From Catenuloplanes niger (GTDB lineage: Bacteria > Actinomycetota > Actinomycetes > Mycobacteriales > Micromonosporaceae): a stretch of 64,000 bases of DNA. The translations under genes were made by a program, and so were the position numbers. The stretch covers positions 6,333,001-6,397,000 of the forward strand of contig NZ_JAVDYC010000001.1 in assembly GCF_031458255.1 (NCBI RefSeq), given 5' to 3'. Positions 16,352-26,600 of the stretch are shown here, piece after piece; positions within the stretch are counted from its first letter, which is position 1, and the number at the start of each line of letters is the position of its first letter. Below the pieces are notes generated by a model. The model was not told the DNA's origin, did no database searches, and saw only the letters and a list, made by a program, of their open reading frames with translations.

Positions 16352-17227
16352 CTAGATTCGGTGGAAGGCCGTGGTGCGCAACGCGTGCGGGCCGGAGTCG
16401 TGCGCGTCCAGCGGCGGGCCGGGCAGCGCGGCCCGGAACGCGCCGGGCGAGCAGCCGGTCTCCCGGTGGAAGAAGCGGCCGAAGTTCGTCGGCTCCGGGA
16501 AGCCCAGCGCCCGGCCGATGTCCGCGATCGGCGTCTCCGTGCAGGCCAGCAGCCGCCGGGCCTGCAACGCCACCCGGTCGTCGATCACCTGCTTGGCGCT
16601 GCGGCCGGTGGCGGCGAGGCAGGCTCGGGTGAGCGTGCGGACCGAGCAGCCGAGCAGCTGGGCGTACTCCTCGACGCGGCGGCTCCGGGCGTACCCCGTC
16701 TCGATGGCCTTGCTGAACTCCTGGAACATGGCCGGCTCCGGCGGGGTGCGGTCGCCGGCGATCAGCGCGATCCGCAGCATCAGCACGGTCAGCTGGTGGC
16801 GCAGCAGCCGGTCGGCGAGCGGTGTGCCGGCGTGCCGCTCCCGGTCCACCACCAGCTGGCTCACCTCGCTGATCACGGCGTCCTCGTCCTCGCCGGCCAG
16901 CTGCCACCCGCACCGGCCGCCGGGTTGCCAGTGGTCCGGCAGGTCCTCGGGGTGCCAGGAGATGAGCACCGCGTCCAACCCGGCCCGGCGGCTGAGCCGG
17001 ATCGCCTGGCCCGGCCGGGCCCACAGCAGCGTGCCGGGGCGGCAGTCGTGGCGGACGAAGTCGATCTCCTGCGCGCCCTGACCGACCGTGACCAGCAGCA
17101 GGAGGTTGCGATCGAGAAGGTACGGTCCGTCGCCGGAGACGTCGCTGAGCGTAGTGGCGCCGATGCCCGTGGGGCTTGCGAGTTCGTTGCCCGGCCGCGC
17201 CTGACCGATACCGACCATCCGACTCAC
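16352..17227 (-). CDS. AraC-family transcriptional regulator, 291 aa
   Basis: The N-terminal half is a cupin-like ligand domain (DGPYLLDRNLLLLVTVGQGAQEIDFVRHDCRPGTLLWARPGQ). The C-terminal hundred residues hold two helix-turn-helix motifs, VEEYAQLLGCSVRTLTRACLAATGRSAKQVIDDRV and IADIGRALGFPEPTNFGRFFHRETGCSPGAFRAAL, the AraC signature. The GTG at 17227 was preferred for the AGGGA site 8 nt upstream; a longer GTG start at 17275 and an ATG at 17218 are possible. No adjacent target operon, so the ligand cannot be inferred. Confidence 0.88.
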   Translation of the reverse strand: MSRMVGIGQARPGNELASPTGIGATTLSDVSGDGPYLLDRNLLLLVTVGQGAQEIDFVRHDCRPGTLLWARPGQAIRLSRRAGLDAVLISWHPEDLPDHWQPGGRCGWQLAGEDEDAVISEVSQLVVDRERHAGTPLADRLLRHQLTVLMLRIALIAGDRTPPEPAMFQEFSKAIETGYARSRRVEEYAQLLGCSVRTLTRACLAATGRSAKQVIDDRVALQARRLLACTETPIADIGRALGFPEPTNFGRFFHRETGCSPGAFRAALPGPPLDAHDSGPHALRTTAFHRI

Positions 17228-17312
17228 GGTAACCGTCCCTGGCCGGCGACGCATCCCCGCATTTTGTTGTTGCACATTTATGGCAATTTCGTAGCTTTTC
17301 GCCGGATATGAC

Positions 17313-17347
17313 TGACCCGCGCGTACCGGTTGGTACCGCGCGGGTCA
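17313..17347 (-). terminator. Stem-loop terminator downstream of the SsgA-like gene
   Basis: TGACCCGCGCG (17313-17323) pairs with CGCGCGGGTCA (17337-17347), and the loop itself holds a GTACC/GGTAC pairing. It lies 34 nt after the stop of the SsgA-like gene (read on the minus strand) and before the AraC gene. Confidence 0.6.
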
Positions 17348-17380
17348 TATCAGTTCTTCTGTCCCTTTTAATGCCGCCTT

Positions 17381-17812
17381 TTATCGCCCTGCCAGCAGTC
17401 GGTTCACGGCCGCGTCGACGTCGAGGTGATCGCCCTCTCGGCCCCTCGGCACCACCACGTACGTCCGGCGAAGGAACCGGACCAGTACGCTCCGTGGTAC
17501 CTCGAAGAGGGCGTTCCCGTCCGGCGACGACAGGGCCAGGGCCACGAAGTCACCCTTCGGCGTGGCCCACGGCCACACCCGGACGTCGCCGATCCCGGCC
17601 GGCTCGTCGAGCCCGGTGACCAGCAGTTCCCGCGCGAACGACCAGCTCACGGCCTCGCCCCCGGCCGTCTCGGCGTGGAACAGGACGTGCACCGCGTACG
17701 GGTCTGACGGGTCGTAGCGAAGGCTGGCGCGCACCGGCAACGCGGTAGCATCCGGTGCGACAAGCCGCAGCGACGTCTCGACCTCGACGGTCGTCGGTCG
17801 GATGACACTCAT
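17381..17812 (-). CDS. SsgA-like sporulation and cell-division protein (SALP), 143 aa
   Basis: Small acidic protein of the SsgA/SsgB family found only in morphologically complex actinomycetes, where members control septum-site selection and spore wall formation, SsgB by recruiting FtsZ. The family pattern is clear: LRLVAPDATALPVRASLRYDPSDPYAVHVLFH, WSFARELLVTGL, GDVRVWPW and VLVRFLRRTYVVVPRGREGDHLDVDAAVNRLL. It has the usual length of about 140 aa. A GGGGGGAG site precedes the ATG. Which paralogue it is cannot be decided from the sequence alone. Confidence 0.9.
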   Translation of the reverse strand: MSVIRPTTVEVETSLRLVAPDATALPVRASLRYDPSDPYAVHVLFHAETAGGEAVSWSFARELLVTGLDEPAGIGDVRVWPWATPKGDFVALALSSPDGNALFEVPRSVLVRFLRRTYVVVPRGREGDHLDVDAAVNRLLAGR

Positions 17813-18081
17813 TGACGTTCTCCCCCCGGCACCGCTGCGGGGTACTCACCCCGCGTATCCCATACTCAGCGGATACATCCGATTACGCTCCGTCATACGC
17901 TGATCTCACCCAGTAGTAGGAAGTCGGTACCGAACTGGTCTTCCAAAAGCGGATTTCTAGTAAGATCCCGGCGTCTTGCCTGCTCCTCGGTCCGCCATCG
18001 CGGCGGTACCAACGTCGACTCACTCCGGTAACGTCGTGTTGTCCGGTTCAGTGACGGCCCTAGCGCTACCGGGGGTAGGTA

Positions 18082-18573
18082 ATGGCGGCAAATCCCTCCA
18101 CGGCGTCCAATTCCGGGGTGGCAACAGTGGGCGATCATGAAGAGGTGGAAACCCTCGAAGAGGTCGTCCGGCCCACGCCCGCATGGCGACGCCGCATCAC
18201 CGGCACGCTCGACGGCATTCGCGCCAATCCCACCGGCCGGATAGCCCTGAAGATCGGCATCGGCGTCCTCGGCGCGATCGTGGTCGCGGTCGGCATCGTC
18301 GCGATCCCGCTCCCCGGCCCCGGCTGGGGCATCGTCATCGTCGGCCTCGCCATCTGGGCCATCGAGTTCGCCTGGGCCCGCCACCTGCTCCACTTCACCC
18401 GCAAACACGTCCAGGCCTGGACCCGCTGGATCCTGCGCCAGCCCTGGCCGCTCCGCTCCCTCCTCGGCCTCCTCTGCTTCCTCTTCGTCAGCGCGATCGT
18501 CTGGCTCTCCCTCCGCCTGACACTCGGCATCGATCTCATCCAGATCGGCCTGGACCTCCTCGCCCGCTTCTGA
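18082..18573 (+). CDS. PGPGW / TIGR02611-family membrane protein, 163 aa
   Basis: A 50-residue acidic then basic cytoplasmic N-terminus precedes a first helix (LKIGIGVLGAIVVAVGIVAI), the signature LPGPGWGIVIVGLAIWAIEF, an amphipathic RHLLHFTRKHVQAW segment and a C-terminal hydrophobic region (LLGLLCFLFVSAIVWLSLRL). The signature is what defines this actinobacterial family; function is unknown. It is divergent from the SsgA-like gene across 269 bases that show no other gene. Confidence 0.8.
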   Translation: MAANPSTASNSGVATVGDHEEVETLEEVVRPTPAWRRRITGTLDGIRANPTGRIALKIGIGVLGAIVVAVGIVAIPLPGPGWGIVIVGLAIWAIEFAWARHLLHFTRKHVQAWTRWILRQPWPLRSLLGLLCFLFVSAIVWLSLRLTLGIDLIQIGLDLLARF

Positions 18574-18606
18574 CCCCGCACCGAGCCGAAGAGCGGCACA
18601 CCAATT

Positions 18607-18690
18607 TTCCCGCTTCCGGCGGATCACGTTCCGCATGCTCCCGCGGGCACCGGTCGTCGCTGGCGCTCCTCCCTGCCGATCCCGGCGCGA
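18607..18690 (+). repeat. Dispersed intergenic repeat, copy B
   Basis: Shares TTCCCGCTTCCGGCG with copy A and about 41 of 42 bases, centred on TGCTCCCGCGGGCA and continuing GTCGTCGCTGGCGCTCCTCC, with copy C at 49611-49690 on the other strand. It lies just after a gene stop and contains a CCCGCGGG palindrome. Confidence 0.7.
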
Positions 18691-18912
18691 CCGACCCCCG
18701 GCCGTCCTCGGCGCGGCAGGAGCACACGGCCGGCCCCGGCGTGATGCGAGCGCACGACCGCCCGGGCCTGGCAAAGAGCGCGCGGCCGGCGCCGGCGCGG
18801 GAGGTGCGCACGGGCGGTCCATGCCCGCCGGCCCGCTCGGCAATCCCCTCGACGCGCCGGAACCCCCGATGTGCGCGCGCCGGGGGGTCTCCGGTACAGT
18901 TCTGTCTCGCAA

Positions 18913-18984
18913 GGGCGATTAGCTCAGTGGGAGAGCGCTCCGTTCACACCGGAGAGGTCACTGGTTCGAACCCAGTATCGCCCA
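18913..18984 (+). tRNA. tRNA-Val, anticodon CAC
   Basis: Complete cloverleaf: acceptor GGGCGAT/ATCGCCC, D-arm GCTC/GAGC, anticodon stem CTCCG/CGGAG with loop TTCACAC (anticodon CAC), T-arm ACTGG-TTCGAAC-CCAGT, discriminator A. 72 nt, no encoded CCA. Its 3' half (from 18941) is repeated at 31594, so this tRNA is the attachment site of the downstream island. Confidence 0.97.
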
Positions 18985-18985
18985 C
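18941..18985 (+). repeat. attL-like direct repeat: tRNA-Val 3' half (45 bp)
   Basis: Identical over 45 bases to 31594-31638, covering anticodon loop to the 3' end plus one base. Similarity continues at roughly 80% for another 95 bases through the terminator hairpin in both copies. Integrases of the tyrosine class typically use this part of tRNA genes. Confidence 0.9.
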
Positions 18986-18990
18986 GAGAT

Positions 18991-19035
18991 GCAGGGGCCG
19001 TGTGTTCGCGGAAAGCGCGAACCGCGGCCTCTCGT
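18991..19035 (+). terminator. Terminator downstream of tRNA-Val
   Basis: An inner hairpin TTCGCG-GAAAG-CGCGAA is enclosed by GGGGCCG/CGGCCTC pairing and followed by TCGTCATTT. A diverged copy with compensating changes follows the second attachment repeat (31641-31690). Confidence 0.65.
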
Positions 19036-19168
19036 CATTTCTGCTCAGGGGGCCGAGCCCCCTGAGACCCCGCGGTGCGGTGGTGGCGTGGCGTGCGTTG
19101 GGTGCGTGGCGTCGTCGGGTGGTGGCTACTCCTGATCGGGATTGTCCTGCTTCCCGGCTGAGCGCTGC

Positions 19169-19310
19169 CTAGTCGGAATCGTCGTCGCCTACGGTGGCCC
19201 TCCAGCGGATCCCCCAGCCGTCGACCAGGCGCTGCTCGACGGCTGGGGTGACGTGGCCGTAGATGCCGCGGACGCCGGGGAGGCGGTGTCCGAGAAGCGA
19301 GTATGGCGTC
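19169..19310 (-). pseudogene. Tyrosine-recombinase (integrase) C-terminal remnant
   Basis: Translation on the minus strand ends with YSLLGHRLPGVRGIYGHV, then TPAVEQRLVDGWGIRW and a stop at 19169. This is the last box of phage-type integrases: the catalytic His in LGHR and the nucleophilic Tyr in GIYGHVTP. An in-frame stop lies only about 55 codons upstream and no other integrase box is present, so at least 85% of the gene is missing. Its place beside the attachment site, with its 3' end facing it, is normal for such elements. Confidence 0.75.
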
Positions 19311-19343
19311 GATGCTCGGACCGAACCGCCGGTGGATCAGGGG

Positions 19344-19868
19344 CTATCGGGGCGTGAGGTGTGGTGTGGGCACCTCGACTCCTACTCTGCCGCAGGCCTG
19401 GAAGGTCTGGGTGATGAGAGTCAGGGAGGTGGGAAAGCCGGAGAGCACGTCGGTGGCATCGCGTTCGCCCGAGTCATGGACCTCGAACACGTCCCGGTAG
19501 GTGCTGCCGGTGCGGGCGAGATCGGGGTTGCCGGAGTTGGCGAGGAGGTCGGTCACCTCGCGCATCTCGGCGAGGCTGATCGTGGGTGGGTCGCCGGTTG
19601 CCGCGACGGTGGCGATGCGCCGGCAGGCGATGACGCCGGAGTCCTCCCGTGGATAGACCGCATACGCGACTGCCGTCGTCACCGTGAGGACACCGATGAC
19701 GGTGGCACCGATCAGCAGGGCGGATCGGTGCCGAAGGAAGGGCGATCGGCCGTCGGTGATGTCGTGGGCGGTGGAGCTGTGCAGTGCTGGATCGTTCGCG
19801 TTCACGGCGCAGATTATGCACAGTGCCCGGACCAGGCCGTTGCCGGCGGATCGTTCGAGCGCCTGCAT
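19344..19868 (-). CDS. Hypothetical single-pass membrane protein, 174 aa
   Basis: Not recognised. From the ATG at 19868 there is a cytoplasmic stretch of about 50 residues, one membrane helix (SALLIGATVIGVLTVTTAVAYAVY), and an external region of about 100 residues with two Cys (VIACRRIAT and FQACGRVG) that could pair. No ribosome binding site decides the start, and a longer frame is open to 20024. It is divergent from the LamG gene across 149 bases. Confidence 0.5.
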   Translation of the reverse strand: MQALERSAGNGLVRALCIICAVNANDPALHSSTAHDITDGRSPFLRHRSALLIGATVIGVLTVTTAVAYAVYPREDSGVIACRRIATVAATGDPPTISLAEMREVTDLLANSGNPDLARTGSTYRDVFEVHDSGERDATDVLSGFPTSLTLITQTFQACGRVGVEVPTPHLTPR

Positions 19869-20017
19869 CTTGTAGGGAGCTATGGCGGGAGATGACGGAC
19901 GGTGATGATCAACTCGATTCGTCCGTTCTGTGAATACGCTTTGTAATCCCTGTTTACTTCCTGGGTGTCGCCCTCTAAAGTCCCTGCGGCTGATCTTGAT
20001 CACCGGGGGAGACCGCT

Positions 20018-23000
20018 GTGTCACGTGGCGTCATACTGCGCGTGTTTGGTTTGTCGTCGCGGCGCGGGTTCGCATTGCTGCTGTCCGGTGTGGTGGGTCT
20101 GTCGCTGCATCCGTTGCTGGCACAGCCCGCGTCAGCCCTCGCACTGAGGCCCGAAGTGGAGCGCGCCGCGGAGACCGGCGAGCGAGTCGAAGTGCTGTCG
20201 GAGCGCACCGAGTACTCACAGGTCTTCGCCGAGCCGTCGGGGCGGCTCGTGATGGAGTCCACGGTGGTGCCCAAGCATGTGCGGCACGCGGACGGCTCAT
20301 GGTCGGAGACGGACCTGGATCTGTCAGTACGGCCGGACGGGACGGTGCGGCCCGGTGCGTCGGTCGCCGATGTGCGGTTCTCCGGTGGTGATGACGCGCC
20401 GATGGTGACGCTGGTCGACGCGGGGAAGACCCTGACGCTGTCGTGGCCGGGGGATCTGCCGGCGCCGGAGTTGAGCGGGGACTCCGCGACGTACCGTGGC
20501 GTGCTCCCGGATGTTGATCTGGTGCTGCGGGCGACATGGGGTGGCTTCACGCATGTGCTCGTGGTGCACACGCCGAAGGCGGCGGAGTCGGTCCGGTCGG
20601 TGACGATCGACGTCGGCGGTGACGCGTCGGTGACCGCGCTGCCGGACGGCGGGCTGCGGGCGGTCGCGGGCCGTACGGTGCTGGCGACCGCGGACGCGCC
20701 GACGATGTGGGATTCGGCGGCGCCGCCGCTTTCGTTGATGGCGCGGATGGCGGCCTCGGGTGTGCCGTCGTCGCCGGCCGGGCCGGGGGACGCGTCGAAC
20801 ACGGCGGCGGTGCGGACCGAGGTGACCGGACAGGGTGATCTGCGGCTGATCCCGGACGCGGACATGCTGGACGCGCCGGAGCAGCATTTCCCGCTGTTCA
20901 TCGACCCAGCGTGGGACAAGAAGCCGGCGAAGTGGGCGTACGCGACGAACAATCAGGCCGACAACTACAGTGACCGGGCTCGGGTCGGCTACAACCCGGC
21001 GTCCAAGGCGTTGCACAGATCGTTCTTCAAGTTCATGACGACGGACCTGGCCGGGAAGTATGTGTACTCGGCGCGGGTGCAGATGAAGCTGGACCACTCG
21101 TGGTCGTGTGATCACACGCCGACGTCGATGTGGGTGTCGGATGCGATCAACGGCGCGCAGAAGAACGGCGACCGGGTGACGTGGTGGACGATCCTGCGCA
21201 CCGGGCTGGTGGCAGCGTCCTCACACGCGAACGACGCCGGCGGTTGCGGCCCGGAGCAGCTGGACATGGTCGTGCAGTTCGACAACGCCGCGGTGAAAAA
21301 CCAGGTGCAGTCGTTCGCGACCGGCCGGAAGACGGACATCACGTTCGGGTTCTGCGCGTGTGACCTCAGCGGCGCGATGGAGGGTTACGCGGTCCGCTGG
21401 AAGACGTTCTTCGCGGATGCCGCAGTCCTGGTGGTGGAGTACGACAGCATTCCGGGTACGCCGGAGCGGTTGATGGTCGAGCCGAACACCGACTGCAGTG
21501 TGCCGATCTCGACCGGGACGCTGACCCCGCGGTTGTACGCGCGGCTGCCGGACGCGGACACGACGCAGAAACTGACGGCGACGTTCCAGTGGAAGCAGAT
21601 CCCGGCCGCGGGCCAGGTCAACGACGGCACATTCCCGGTGTCGACGTCGACGGTGGTGAACCAGTCCGCGAATGCGCAGGCCTCGCCGGTGCAGGTGACG
21701 ATCCAGAACGGCAAGCGGTACGCGTTCCGGGTGCAGACGAAGGATCCGGCGCCGTACAACCAGTCGAGTCCGTGGTCGGGGTGGTGTGAGTTCTATCCGG
21801 ACACGAGCGTGCCGGCTGAGCCGTCGGTGACGCGGACGTCGGGTGTGCCGGGGCCGGGTGGGGAGGCGGCGTTCACGATCAGCACGCCGTCGTTGGACGT
21901 GACGAAGTTCCGGTACGGGTGGAAGAACCCGCCGGACAAGGAGATCGCGGCGACGCTGGTGACGGCGGCGGACGGCAGCAAGTCGATGAGCGCGTCGGTG
22001 AAGCTGTCGACGGTGAAGTACGGCGAGAACATCTTCACCGCGTACGGCATCGACAACACGCTCAACAACGGTCGCGCGACCAGCATCAGTCTGATCGTGA
22101 GCGCACCGGCGGGCCCGATCGCCGGCTACGGTCTGCAGGTCTATCCGGGCGTCGACCAGACCGCGGCACTTCAGAACAGCGCCACGGCCGCCGGAGGCTC
22201 GCTCGCCGCAACGGATCTCACCTGGACCGACGACGTGCGGATCCTGGGCGGGAAGACGGCCACGTTCAGCGGCACCGCCACGCAGGGCGCGGTGGCCAGC
22301 GGTGTGGTCCTGGACACGACGAAGTCGTACTCGGTCGCGGCCTGGGTGCGGTTGACCGACCTGACCGTCACGTCGACGGCCATCGCGAAGGAGGCCCCGG
22401 CCGGGGCGTCCAGCCCGTTCCGGCTTCGGGCGCGCCCGCTGACCGCCGGCAACTCCTGGTGCCTGTTGATCCCGTCCACCACGGCCACGGCCGGTACCGA
22501 GGTGTGTTCGACCCGGCTCAACACGGTCAACCAGTGGACGCATGTCGCGGCCGGCTATGACAGCGCGGAAAAGCGGATCAAGGTCTGGGTCGACGGCGTC
22601 GAGACGTCGGCCGGGTTGAGCACGCCGACCACCAACACCAACCCGATCGTCATCGGACGCGGCCAGGACGCGGGCAGCACCGGCTCGGTCGAGCGCTTCC
22701 GCGGCAACATCGCCGACGTCAAAATTTTCAACCGCCTCGTGGTGGCAGACGACTTCACCGGCGCGACTGCGGTCCGCACCGCGGACGGAGAGATCGACGA
22801 ACCCGGCTTCGTCGACTCGGTCGAGGTGGGGTACTGGACGTTCAACTCGGGATTCCCCTGCCGGGACGAGACGCGGCCGAACACGTGTGAAGCGCTGGCC
22901 GACGGCACGTTCCCCTCGCGTCTGGCGCTGACGACCGGCTCGGTCGTGGATGCGGGCCGCGACCAGGTGAGCCTGTACCTGGACGACAAGCCTGTCGACG

Positions 23001-23596
23001 AGACCTCGACCGTGGTGACCCGGGAATATGCGCGGTCGCAACGGAACGTCGGATCCGAGGACGAGCCGGTGTGGCAGGACACGCCGATCCTGAACACCGA
23101 CCAGTCGTTCACGGTCGCGGCGTGGGTCAAACCCGACCAGGTCGGTACCGGTGTCCACACGGTCGTGTCGCAGGACGGCACAGATCGCACTCCGTTCACC
23201 CTGTCCCAGCGTCCGATCACCGTTGATGGCGTCCAGTCGGACTACTGGGCGTTCTCGATGTTGCCCGCGGCGGGCACCGGTGGAGATACCGTGCGGTCAC
23301 TCCTCCCGGTCGACAGCGACGACACGGCGACGTGGACACATGTCGCGGCGGTGTACGACGCCGGTGGACGCACTCTCCGGCTGTACGTGAACGGTGTCCT
23401 TCAGGGCAGGACGACCAAGATTCTCACCGCCTGGCAGGCGTCCGGGCCGCTCATCGTCGGTGGATGCCTGTTCAACGGCGTGCGTACCGACCGGTGGTAC
23501 GGCGGCATCGACGATGTGCACGCCTACCAGGGCGCGCTCAGCGACGCCCAGGTGAAGAACCTCTACTCGACCGAACTCGTCGCCGTCTCCGGCTGA
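20018..23596 (+). CDS. Secreted LamG-domain protein, RHS partner, 1192 aa
   Basis: A signal peptide (SSRRGFALLLSGVVGLSLHPLLAQPASA) is followed by a beta-rich N-terminal domain, a DNRLRE-like region around residues 300-460 (DNYSDRARVGYNPASKALHRSFFKF), and FN3/Ig-like modules. Two LamG (concanavalin-like) domains follow, at about 735-905 (YSVAAWVRL, WTHVAAGYDSAEKRIKVWVDG) and 1000-1185 (FTVAAWVKP, WTHVAAVYDAGGRTLRLYVNG). LamG folds bind glycans or proteins. The GTG at 20018 has GGGGGAGA 5 nt upstream. The gene ends 49 nt before the RHS gene, a pairing common in actinomycetes; it probably helps display or deliver the RHS protein. Inference only. Confidence 0.85.
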   Translation: MSRGVILRVFGLSSRRGFALLLSGVVGLSLHPLLAQPASALALRPEVERAAETGERVEVLSERTEYSQVFAEPSGRLVMESTVVPKHVRHADGSWSETDLDLSVRPDGTVRPGASVADVRFSGGDDAPMVTLVDAGKTLTLSWPGDLPAPELSGDSATYRGVLPDVDLVLRATWGGFTHVLVVHTPKAAESVRSVTIDVGGDASVTALPDGGLRAVAGRTVLATADAPTMWDSAAPPLSLMARMAASGVPSSPAGPGDASNTAAVRTEVTGQGDLRLIPDADMLDAPEQHFPLFIDPAWDKKPAKWAYATNNQADNYSDRARVGYNPASKALHRSFFKFMTTDLAGKYVYSARVQMKLDHSWSCDHTPTSMWVSDAINGAQKNGDRVTWWTILRTGLVAASSHANDAGGCGPEQLDMVVQFDNAAVKNQVQSFATGRKTDITFGFCACDLSGAMEGYAVRWKTFFADAAVLVVEYDSIPGTPERLMVEPNTDCSVPISTGTLTPRLYARLPDADTTQKLTATFQWKQIPAAGQVNDGTFPVSTSTVVNQSANAQASPVQVTIQNGKRYAFRVQTKDPAPYNQSSPWSGWCEFYPDTSVPAEPSVTRTSGVPGPGGEAAFTISTPSLDVTKFRYGWKNPPDKEIAATLVTAADGSKSMSASVKLSTVKYGENIFTAYGIDNTLNNGRATSISLIVSAPAGPIAGYGLQVYPGVDQTAALQNSATAAGGSLAATDLTWTDDVRILGGKTATFSGTATQGAVASGVVLDTTKSYSVAAWVRLTDLTVTSTAIAKEAPAGASSPFRLRARPLTAGNSWCLLIPSTTATAGTEVCSTRLNTVNQWTHVAAGYDSAEKRIKVWVDGVETSAGLSTPTTNTNPIVIGRGQDAGSTGSVERFRGNIADVKIFNRLVVADDFTGATAVRTADGEIDEPGFVDSVEVGYWTFNSGFPCRDETRPNTCEALADGTFPSRLALTTGSVVDAGRDQVSLYLDDKPVDETSTVVTREYARSQRNVGSEDEPVWQDTPILNTDQSFTVAAWVKPDQVGTGVHTVVSQDGTDRTPFTLSQRPITVDGVQSDYWAFSMLPAAGTGGDTVRSLLPVDSDDTATWTHVAAVYDAGGRTLRLYVNGVLQGRTTKILTAWQASGPLIVGGCLFNGVRTDRWYGGIDDVHAYQGALSDAQVKNLYSTELVAVSG

Positions 23597-23645
23597 CGAC
23601 ACCGACTCCATACCCACCGCTGACGTGAGACGAACGAGGAGCAAC

Positions 23646-26600
23646 GTGAGCAGGACCATCCAGCGGATGAGGGCGGTGCTGGCGGGCACGCTCGGCGGCG
23701 TCCTGGTGAGCACCCTGCTCGCCGTGCCACCGGCCGTCGCAGTTGAGCCGAAGCCAGTGCCGTTGCGGGGACAGGCAGACGAGGTCGACACTCGGGGCAG
23801 CGAGGTCACCGGCGTCCGTCCGGCCCAGCGCACGATCCCCGCGCTGGATCTGCCGCCGGTCGTCTGGCCGAAGGCAGGCTCGGCGCGAGCGGTGATTCGT
23901 GCCGGTGGCCGGGCCAAAGCGGGCGCGTTGCCGGTCAGCGTCGCCAAGGCGGCCGGCGCTGCGGGCGATCGCCTGCCCGAGGACATCACGGTCGAGGTCA
24001 TCGACCGCGCGCGGACGCCGGAGCTCTGGCGCGACGGTGTGGTTCTTCGCGTCGGCGGAGCGGCCGGTACGACGACGGCCGGGACCGCAGCCGTCACGGT
24101 CGACTACAGCGGTTTCAAGCACGCGTACGGCGCTGACTGGGCGTCGCGTCTGCAGGTATGGCAGCTGCCGCAGTGTGCGCTGACCACGCCCGAGAGCAGC
24201 CGATGCACCGCCCGCCCGTTGCCGACCGTCAATGACACGGCCGCGTCGACCGTGTCCGCCGATGCGGTCGTGGAACCGATCGGCGGCACCGGTGCGGCGC
24301 TCACCCGTGAGCAGCGCGCCGGCGACGCGCCGGTGCCGACCGCGGCCGGAACCCTGCTGGCCGTGACGGCCGGTCCGTCCGGCCCCTCCGGTGACTTCGC
24401 GGCTACCTCGCTGTCGGCGTCCTCGACGTGGACGGCAGGCGGTAACTCCGGTTCGTTCAGCTGGTCCTACAACATCGAGAGCCCGCCGGTCGCGGCCGGG
24501 AAACCACCGACGGTCGGGATCTCCTACTCCTCGTCGAGCGTCGACGGACGCTCGTCGGCGTCGAACAACCAGCCCTCCTGGATCGGAGAGGGATTCGAGC
24601 TCGGCAGTGGGTTCATCGAGCGCGCCTACGTCCCGTGCCGGGAAGACATCGAAGGCGGGTCGAACAACACCAAAGACACGCTGACCGGTGACATGTGCTG
24701 GCGTACCGACAACGCCTCGATGAGCCTCAACGGATCCGCGACCGAGCTCGTCTACGAGGAGGGCAAGGGCTGGCACGGCCGATCGAGGGACGGCTCACGG
24801 ATCGAGAAGCTCACCGGCGCGTCGAACGGCGCACTCAACGGTGAGCACTGGAAGGTGACCTCCACCGACGGCACCCAGTACTACTTCGGCCTGAACAACC
24901 TTCCCGGGCACAGCGCCGGAACGAGTTCCGCCTGGACCGTGCCCGTCTACGGCAACCACGCCGGCGAGCCCTGCCATCAGACCGGCTTCACCGACTCCGT
25001 CTGCGACCAGGCATATCGGTGGAATCTCGACTACGTCGTGGATATCCACGGCAACACCACCTCGTACTGGTACACCAAGGAACTCAACCAGTACGCGACC
25101 CGCGGCACCGACACCGAGAACGTCGACTACGTGCGGGGCGGCACGCTCGACCGGATCGACTACGGCACCTGGGACCGGGGCGCGAACGACCGTTCGACGG
25201 CCGCACGTGCACAGATCGACTTCGACACGGCTGACCGATGCATCAGCTCGGCCTGCTCCAGCCACGACGGCGAGACCTGGCCGGATGTGCCGTGGGACCA
25301 GGAATGCGTCACCACAGCCACCGAGTGCACCACCTACTCACCGACCTTCTGGTCGACCAAGCGGCTCAGCAAGGTGACTACCCGCGTCTGGGACCCGGCC
25401 AAGACGGGTGGCGCCGGTTGGCAGGACGTGGCGTCCTGGGCACTCACCCATAGCTTCCCGTCGCCGGGCGATGGCGGCGCCGCCGGCCTGTGGCTGTCCT
25501 CGATAGTCAAGACCGGCCTGGTCGGCGGCAGCATCGCGCTCCCGCCGGTCACGTTCGAGCCGGAGCCGATGCCGAACCGTGTGCTGACGAAGACGAACAC
25601 CACCAACAGCTGGCAGCGGCTGTCGAAGGTGATCAACGAGACCGGCGCGACCACGCACGTGACCTACTCGCTGCCGGAATGCACCGCCTCGAACCTGCCG
25701 GCCACCTATCCGACCAACGGCATGCGCTGCTACCCGGTGCTCGGCCCGGACCCGGCAAGGCCCGGATACGACATGGTCGAGTGGTGGCACAAGTACGTGG
25801 TCACCTCTGTCACGGAGACCGACCTCCAGCTCAAGAACGGCGCCCAGTCGCCCCCGATGGTCACCAGTTACGAGTACGAGGGCAACCCTGCCTGGCACTT
25901 CGCCGACGACAACGGACTGGTCAGGAGCAACCGCAAGACCTGGAACCAGTGGCGCGGGTACGCGACCGTGGCGACCAGAGTCGGCGCCGGAAACGTCAAG
26001 TCGCTGACCCGCACCACCTTCCTGCGCGGCATGCACGGCGACCGCGCGTCCATGACCGGCGGCACCCGGACAGTCACCGTCAACGCCTCACTGGGCTCGG
26101 AGACGGTGTACGACGAGGACGCGTTCGCCGGCATGACCCGGGAGACCGTCACCTACAACGGCACCATCGACAAACCCATCTCCAAGAACGTCGACGTGCC
26201 GTGGCAGTCCCCGCCGACCGCATCCCGCACCATCAACGGGGACACGGTCACCGCCCGATACGTCGGCACCGCCGCCAGTTACACGGCTACCGCACTGGGC
26301 GTCGACGGATCACGCGGCTGGCGCACCACCCGCACCCGGACCACCACCGATCCCGTGTACGGCACCACCGTGTCCGTGCAGGACGACGGAGACCTCGCCA
26401 TCACCGGTGACGAATCCTGCGTGACGAACACGTACAGCCGTAACACCGCCCGGAACCTCGTCAGCCTCCCCAAGCGGGTCGTCACCACCGCCCTGCCCTG
26501 TGGCGCCACGCCCGAGAGCGCCGATGACATCGTCAGCGACAGTCGTACCTACTACGACAAGGCAACCAGCGTCGACGCGGTGCCGGTGATCGGCGACGTC

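Noticed and set aside
17893-18912. A 339-codon minus-strand gene
   Set aside because: It is antisense to the PGPGW membrane protein and to the repeat; the + strand gene has the recognisable family signature.
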